This document shows positions 58,117-64,000 of a stretch of 64,000 nt of DNA, piece after piece. The stretch comes from Cryptomeria japonica. Lineage: Eukaryota > Streptophyta > Pinopsida > Cupressales > Cupressaceae. The position numbers were made by a program, and so were the translations under genes. The notes beneath the pieces are model-generated. The model searched no databases, was not told the origin of the DNA, and saw only the letters and a program-made list of their open reading frames with translations. Where the stretch lies: NCBI RefSeq assembly GCF_030272615.1, contig NC_081415.1, positions 416,234,757 to 416,298,756 on the forward strand, written 5' to 3'. Within the stretch, counting starts at the first letter, position 1, and every line of letters starts with the position of its first letter.

Positions 58117-59860
58117 TAGGTCTTTAATGGTGCCTTATTTTTTTATCATGCATTTCATTTCAAAAAATGATCATTAAACCTTAATGTTCAAGTTTGTTAC
58201 GTGTATATTAAGGATGTGTTCAAAATGCAGGTCTATTGATGAATGTTTTTTTTTGGCAACACGGTTTTTGCATGCACATAGCGAGTACACTCGATATAAT
58301 TGGAAGGGATGTATTTTTGCAACACGACTTATTATCATGCATTTGATGAGCTTTACAAGTTTTGTTATTAGAGAACACTATTTGATAATTTTTTATGATA
58401 TAATTATCGCATAACCTTTATGCTCATGAAGGTATTTTTTGATGATATACTATAGTATCACATTACGATTTTTGAGTCAACATAGTGGGTTCTATTGATA
58501 TAATTCGAAGGGACATATTTTTATGGTATATGATCCCTCCTTTTCATTTATTATCATGCATTTTAGTTGAAGTGATTATCATAAATCCGTTATGTTCATC
58601 CATGCATTTTATGTGTAGACTAACAATTCTGAAAAATACAGGTTCATGCTAGATCATTCGTTGTTGACGAGACCCTCTCTTGGTGATGGTACATATTCCT
58701 TTGTGCATTAATGAGATTAAATTGTGGGTCTTGTTTTATTTATTATCATGAAGATGATTCAAATGCATGTGGCCAGGACACATCTACAGTGGATCAAATT
58801 GTCATGACAGATGATCTATTGAATCAAACATTTGACATTGATAGTCAGGTAAATAGGTTAATATTGGGCCTTCAACATCAACACCTACTAGTCAAAGTGG
58901 TCATCGAACTTTCACTCAGGTAACCTTGTCTATTTTTATTCATTAATGGTTTATAAAATAAAGTCAGTTAGATTTTGGCAATTGAATAACATTGTTTCAT
59001 TTTCAGATGCTGACATCAGATGCACCTAATATTCTCTCCACAATGGAGCATGGTGTTCTCTAGCAGTAGCATATTTGATGCTTTTGACAGTAGTATGAGT
59101 CAGATTAATAAATTTCTAATTTGATGCTTCCCACAGGGCTTTGCAACTTCAGATTGTGAGTGTGCCCCTGTTACAAACGAATTGTACTTTAATCGACATA
59201 GATGGTCTATGATGGCTTTTTTGTAAGACTATATGGTTTTATTACATATATTGTACTTTAATCGACATATAACAATATCCAAGTGGTGGTTGGCATGAGC
59301 TTGAATATGGTAAGTTGTATGCATCTTGAAGTTGAATATGATATGTTGTATACATCTTGAAGTTGAACTTTGATTAGACTTTGTCAGCATTTGATGAATC
59401 ATAAATGTCATTTTATTATTAATCTTGTGAGTGTGAGGTGTAGGAATAAATATCAATTACTTTGAAAGTCATGGATGGTTGTCCTCATATGATAACCACC
59501 AGATGGTTGTGCCTTATGAAGAAAAGTTGAACAGATAATAACTAATTGAGAACATCAATTCAAATCCATAATCTAGAGGATACTAATAATAGATCTTTGT
59601 ATATTTATTTTTTCTAATAATGAAACAGGTACAACTGTATTGAGATAAAATGAAGCTTTTCTCTCATATGAAGATGTCACATTAGCAAATTGGTCTTTAT
59701 TATAATACACAAGACATAAGTAAAATCAAAATGCTCTCAGGGTATAGTTTTGGACTTGAACCATATTGCATAAATCTCAAGGCTTCAACTTGATTATCAT
59801 TAAAGGTTTATGATTGTTTACAAAATATCCCTTCATATCCCTTCATGGATGTTACATGCG
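58117..59860 (+). other. 3' region of the transposase-like gene with possible short exons
   Basis: Two diverged copies of a segment with GATATAATTGGAAGGGATGT and TTATTATCATGCATTT lie at about 58285-58345 and 58495-58565, each before a possible splice acceptor (AAAATGCAG near 58231; AAAATACAG near 58641). Further GT/AG pairs (GGTGATGGTACAT near 58686; ACTCAGGTAACC near 58917; CATTTTCAG near 59006) hint at small exons. ATTGTACTTTAATCGACATA is repeated at about 59183 and 59250. I cannot build a full model, and 59270-59860 shows nothing recognisable. Confidence 0.35.
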
Positions 59861-62798
59861 TAGGGTATGACCTCGAGCGTCGGATCGAGTGGGGGGGGGG
59901 GGGCAAAGCAGGAGCATGCGTAGGGTAATTATGCCTAACTGGACATGTCGGAGCCGACGGTTCATCATTGCGACGAGCTGAACGAGAAATTGACCAGGTG
60001 ACAACATTCCATTGAGTGAGACTAACGATTTTTTTGCCAACCGAAAAATTTATGCCCTAATAAAACCATAGGGCAACTTGAAATACCGAGATAGACTTTT
60101 GTAGGGACCCCTCTCGTGGCCCCGTAGGTTCAAACGGATCGTTCGCAGGTGCCACAGATTCCAAGTTAGGGCCCATCAAAGTTTGACAATTTTGAGCACT
60201 TAGGGCGCTCAAGGGACGACGCCGGTAGGGTATGACCCCGAGCGTTCGATTGAGTGGGGGGGCAAAATAGGAGTATGCGTAGGGTAATTATGCCTAACTA
60301 GACATGTCAAAGCCGATGGTTCATCATCGCGACGAGCTGAACGAGAAATCGACCAAGCGACAACATTCCATTGAGTGAGACTGACGATTTTTTTGCCAAC
60401 AGAAAAATTGCTGCCCTAATAAAACCGTAGGGTAACTTGAAATACCGAGATAGGATTTTGTAGGGACCCCTCTTGTGGCCCCGTAGGTTCAAACGGATCA
60501 TTCGCAAGTGCCACAGATTCTGAGTTAGGGTCCGTCAAAGTTTGACAATTTTGAGCACTTAGGGCGCTCAAGGGACAATGTCGGTAGGGTATGACCCCGA
60601 GCGTTCGATCGAGTGGGGGGGCAAAAAAGGAGCATGTGTACGGTAATTATGCCTAACTGGACATGTCGGAGCCAATGGTTCGTCATCGCGACAAGCTGAA
60701 CGAGAAATCGACTAGGCGACAACATTCCATTGAGTGAGACTGACGATTTTTTCGCCAACCGAAAAATTGCTGCCCTAATAAAACCATAGGGCAAATTGAA
60801 ATATCGAGATAGGCTTTTGTAGGGACCCCTCTCATGGCCCCGTAGGTTCAAACAGATCATTCACAGGTGCCACAGATTTCGAGTTAGGGCCCGTCAAAGT
60901 TTGATAATTTTGAGCACTTAGGGCGCTCAAGGGACGACGCCGATAGGGTATGACCCCGAGCGTTCGATCGAGTGGGGGGGCAAAATAGGAGCATGCGTAG
61001 GGTAATTATGCCTAACTGGACATGTCGGAGCTGACGGTTCATCATCACAACGAGCTGAACGAGAAATCGACCAGGCGACAACATTCCATTGAGTGAGACT
61101 GACGATTTTTTCGCCAACCGAAAAATTACTGCCCTAATAAAATCGTAGGGCAACTTGAAATACCGAGATAGGATTTTGTAGGGACCCCTCTCGTGACCCC
61201 GTAGGTTTAAATGGATCATTTGCAAGTGCCACAAATTCCGAGTTAGGGTCCGTCAAAGTTTGACAATTTTGAGGACTTAAGGCGCTCAAGGGACGACGTC
61301 GGTAGGGTATGACCCCCGAGCGTTCGATCGAGTGGGGGGGCAAAACAGGAGCATGCGTACGGTAATTATGCCTAACTGGACATGTTGGAGCTGACGGTTC
61401 GTCATCGCGACGAGTTGAATGAGAAATCGACCAGGCGACAACATTCCATTGAGTGAGACTGATGATTTTTTCGCCAACCAAAAAATTGCTGCCCTAATAA
61501 AATCGTAGGGCAAATTGAAATACCGAGATAGGATTTTGTAGGGACCCCTCTCATGGCCCCGTAGGTTCAAATGCATTGTTCATAGGTGCCACAGATTCCG
61601 AGTTAGGGCCCATCAAAGTTTGACAATTTTGAGCACTTAGGGCGCTCAAGGGACTACGCTGGTAGGGTATGACCCCGAGCGTTCGATCGAGTGGGGGGGC
61701 AAAATAGGAGTATGCGTCGGGTAATTATGCCTAACTAGACATGTCAGAGCCGATGGTTCGTCATCGGGACGAGCTGAACGAGAAATCGACCAGGCGACAA
61801 CATTCCATTGAGTGAGACTGACGATTTTTTCGCCAACCGAAAAATTGTTGCCCTAATAAAACCGTAGGGAAACTTGAAATACCAAGATAGGCTTTTGTAG
61901 GGACCGCTCTCGTGGCCCCATAGGTTCAAATGGATAGTTCGCAGGTGCCACAGATTCTAAGTTAAGGCCCGTCAAAGTTTGACAATTTTGAGCACTTAGG
62001 GCGCTCAAGGGACGACGCCGGTAGGGTATGACCCCGAGCGTTCAATCAAGTGGGGGGGAAAAATAGGAGCATGCGTAGGGTAATTATGCCTAACTAGACA
62101 TGTTGGAGCCAACGGTTTGTCATCGCGACGAGCTGAACGAGAAATCGACCAGGCGACAACATTCCATTGAGTGAGACTGACGATTTTTTCGCCAACCGAA
62201 AAATAGCTGCCCTAATAAAACCGTAGGAAAAATTGAAATATCGAGATAGGCTTTTGTAGGGACCCCTCTCGTGGCCCCGTAGGTTCAAACGGATCATTTG
62301 CAGGTGCCACAGATTCTGAGTTAGGGCCCGTCAAAGTTTGACAATTTTGAGCACTTAGGGCGCTCAAGGGATGACACCGGTAGGGTATGACCTTGAGCGT
62401 TCGATCGAGTGGGGGGGAAAAACAGGAGCATGCGTAGGGTAATTATGCCTAACTAGACATGTCGGAGTTGACGGTTCATCATTGCGATGAGCTGAACGAG
62501 AAATTGGCCACACGACAACATTCCATTGAGTGAGACTGACGATTTTTCGCCAACCGAAAAATTGCTGCCCTAATAAAACCGTAGGAAAACTTGAAAACCA
62601 AGATAGGCTTTTGTAGGGACCCCTCTCATGGCCCCATAGGTTCAAACAGATCGTTCGCAGGTGCCACAGATTCCGAGTTAGGGCCCGTCAAAGTTTGACA
62701 ATTTTGAGCACTTAGGGCGCTCAAGGGACGACGCCAATAGGGTATGACCTCGAGCGTTCGATCGAGTGGGGGGGCAAAACGGGAGCATGCGTAGGGTA
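59861..62798. repeat. 359-bp tandem satellite, about eight copies
   Basis: ATGCCTAACTGGACATGTCG or close variants start at 59931, 60290, 60649, 61008, 61368, 61727, 62086 and 62445, a constant spacing of 359-360 bp. Units differ by scattered substitutions, mostly transitions. Each unit has a run of Gs after CGATCGAGTG, usually 7, but 13 in the first unit (59891-59903). A minus-strand ORF of about 60-110 codons (LNLRGHERGPYKSLSRYF) recurs in each unit. Since 359 is not a multiple of 3 the units are not in one frame, so coding is unlikely. Confidence 0.95.
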
Positions 62799-62995
62799 TT
62801 GTTCATTAAATGAATTGTATTGTTTATGAATTGTATTGTTCATTGAATGAATTTTATTGTATTGTTGATTAAATGAATTGTATTGTTCATTAAATAAATT
62901 GTATTGTATTGTTCATTAAATGAATTATATTGTTCATTATAAAAACAACACTTACGATGAAATGAAATGAATTGTATTGTTCATTAAATAGCCAT
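62799..62995. repeat. AT-rich minisatellite next to the satellite
   Basis: TATTGTTCATTAAATGAATTG and shorter variants repeat about eight times, with unit length 17-26 bp. TTCATT...AATGAA makes each unit partly self-complementary. Confidence 0.85.
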
Positions 62996-63257
62996 TATTA
63001 ACCATTGTTAATTATTGGAATGAAGATTAAAGATTTCCATGATAACACCACACACAGATGAGCAACAATTTATATGATCGAATATCAACTTCTGTATATC
63101 TAAAAATGTCGAATGATTACAAATGTATGTCCATACACAAATATGGCATAAACACCAACTGAAACAAAATGTATGTCTAAATACGTGAATGTATGTCCAT
63201 ATACAAAATATACATGCCAACTAGACATGTAAGCATCCCAAAACTATCTATAACATC
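62996..63257. other. 3' flank of the unknown gene
   Basis: AT-rich, with ATGTATGTCCATA(T/C)AC repeated near 63123 and 63189. Possible 3' untranslated region of the minus-strand gene. No other feature seen. Confidence 0.35.
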
Positions 63258-64000
63258 CTAAGCTGCTGATGGATCATCAAAATTGATCCTCTTCGCCGCA
63301 CTGCTCGGCTTTGAAGGATCCTGCACAAGAAAAACAAACCACAATTAATATTAGTTATATTATATAATTCACATTCGAAAAGTTAACATAAAAATGAACT
63401 ATTTAATTGAACTATTCATGTTTACCTCATCTCCACGTTTTCTCTTTAGCTTTGCAGGACTCTTGATGTATGTCTTCGGTAGAGGAGGTATGTTTTGAAT
63501 ATTTTCATAAACAACCTACATATGTTTAGAAACATGACATTGATACAAGTTAGCATATAATTGTCACTGATAATAACAAATTATATCTACTAATCAAAAA
63601 ATAAAATAAACATACATCTACTCAAGGCATCTCTTCTTCTTCTTCAGGTATACTGGGTGTAGTCATCAAGGATGTGAAGCCAAGGATTCTCTATATATAT
63701 ACACAACAAGTATATGAAACTATCAATCTATGTCTAGACATGTATAATCACTATAATTTATTTAAACTATTCATTCAATCATATTTGCATTCAATTACCT
63801 TTCCCTTGTCTCCAATTGCACTACCAGATCCTAGATCACACTGCACCGCACTCGTGCTGCTTGTGCCCTACAAGAGTAAAATAAGATATACATGCAAGTT
63901 ACTACATAATCTAATTAATACAAATATAAACGATGAGCATGTATGTACAATAAAATACAAACGACTAGGTGCAATAATATATGTACCGTCAAGCTATCGA
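63258..64000 (-). CDS. 3' exons of an unknown gene, probably a nuclear protein
   Basis: On the minus strand a chain of phase-0 exons with GT-AG introns can be read: part of an exon 63987-64000 (donor ACG|GTACAT), exon 63799-63867 (GTSSTSAVQCDLGSGSAIGD...), exon 63622-63690 (ILGFTSLMTTPSIPEEEEEM), exon 63426-63515 (VVYENIQNIPPLPKTYIKSP, then AKLKRKRGDE) and exon 63258-63320 (DPSKPSSAAKRINFDDPSAA, stop TAG). Acceptors are TTGTAG, ATATAG, ATGTAG and GTGCAG. The acidic run followed by KLKRKR suggests a nuclear-localised tail. The 63622-63690 exon ends CCT-TGA just before its donor, a stop if read as drawn, so the gene may be broken or that exon may be skipped. No known domain; the 5' part lies outside the window. 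Confidence 0.5.

Noticed and set aside
58711..58923. A 70-codon plus-strand ORF as an independent gene
   Set aside because: It more likely overlaps small exons or untranslated sequence of the upstream transposase-like gene. No domain was recognised.
59852..62645. Repeated minus-strand ORF of about 60-116 codons in the satellite
   Set aside because: Unit length 359 is not a multiple of 3, starts and ends shift between units, and the sequence is equally conserved outside the frame. It looks like a satellite, not a gene family.

Overview
The window looks like repeat-rich nuclear DNA of a seed plant with a large genome. The evidence is Ty3/gypsy elements of the Tat type (with a second, plant-type RNase H), Ty1/copia elements primed by initiator tRNA-Met, a miniature LTR element, GT-AG introns and AT-rich intergenic DNA. 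I cannot fix the species; a gymnosperm is possible but unproven. No ordinary single-copy host gene is clearly present. The only non-retroelement coding signals are a transposase-like reading frame (55998-58116, + strand) and the last exons of an unknown gene (63258-64000, - strand).

Layout. 1-11827: Tat-type gypsy element G1 (- strand), with a broken gag-pro-RT-RNaseH-aRNaseH-integrase series and a 5' LTR/leader. 11828-19041: N1, an LTR element with zinc-knuckle and unknown ORFs but no pol; its left LTR is cut by G1. 19042-35764: a second Tat gypsy, G2, carrying two complete copia insertions: T1 (19294-24284, 5-bp duplication GAATG) and S1 (26027-32732, Sire-like). N1 also appears to sit inside G2, so the first 36 kb is a nested stack in which all elements point to the - strand. 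35765-36454 is LTR-like. 36720-38076 is a + strand gypsy integrase remnant (G3), broken by a 237-bp SMART/TRIM-like mini-element (37013-37249) and followed by C1 (38077-about 42703), a copia-type gag-protease element without integrase or RT. 42755-43329 is an inverted-repeat (MITE-like) element. A + strand gypsy LTR starts at 47500.

The most unusual part is 51341-58116. A 4.56-kb non-coding foldback element has inverted arms built from GGATATC palindromes and mirrored GA/TC tracts. These enclose 3.8 kb of a 20-bp repeat present in both orientations. About 100 bp beyond its right arm begins a transposase-like frame of about 700 codons with a D-D-E pattern, open except for two in-frame TAG codons.

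The right end holds an eight-copy 359-bp satellite (59861-62798), a short AT-rich minisatellite, and phase-0 exons of a basic, probably nuclear protein. The retroelement genes are decayed. Several lesions fit C-to-T or G-to-A change in methylated DNA, and active-site residues are lost in G1, S1 and C1. T1 is the best-preserved element.
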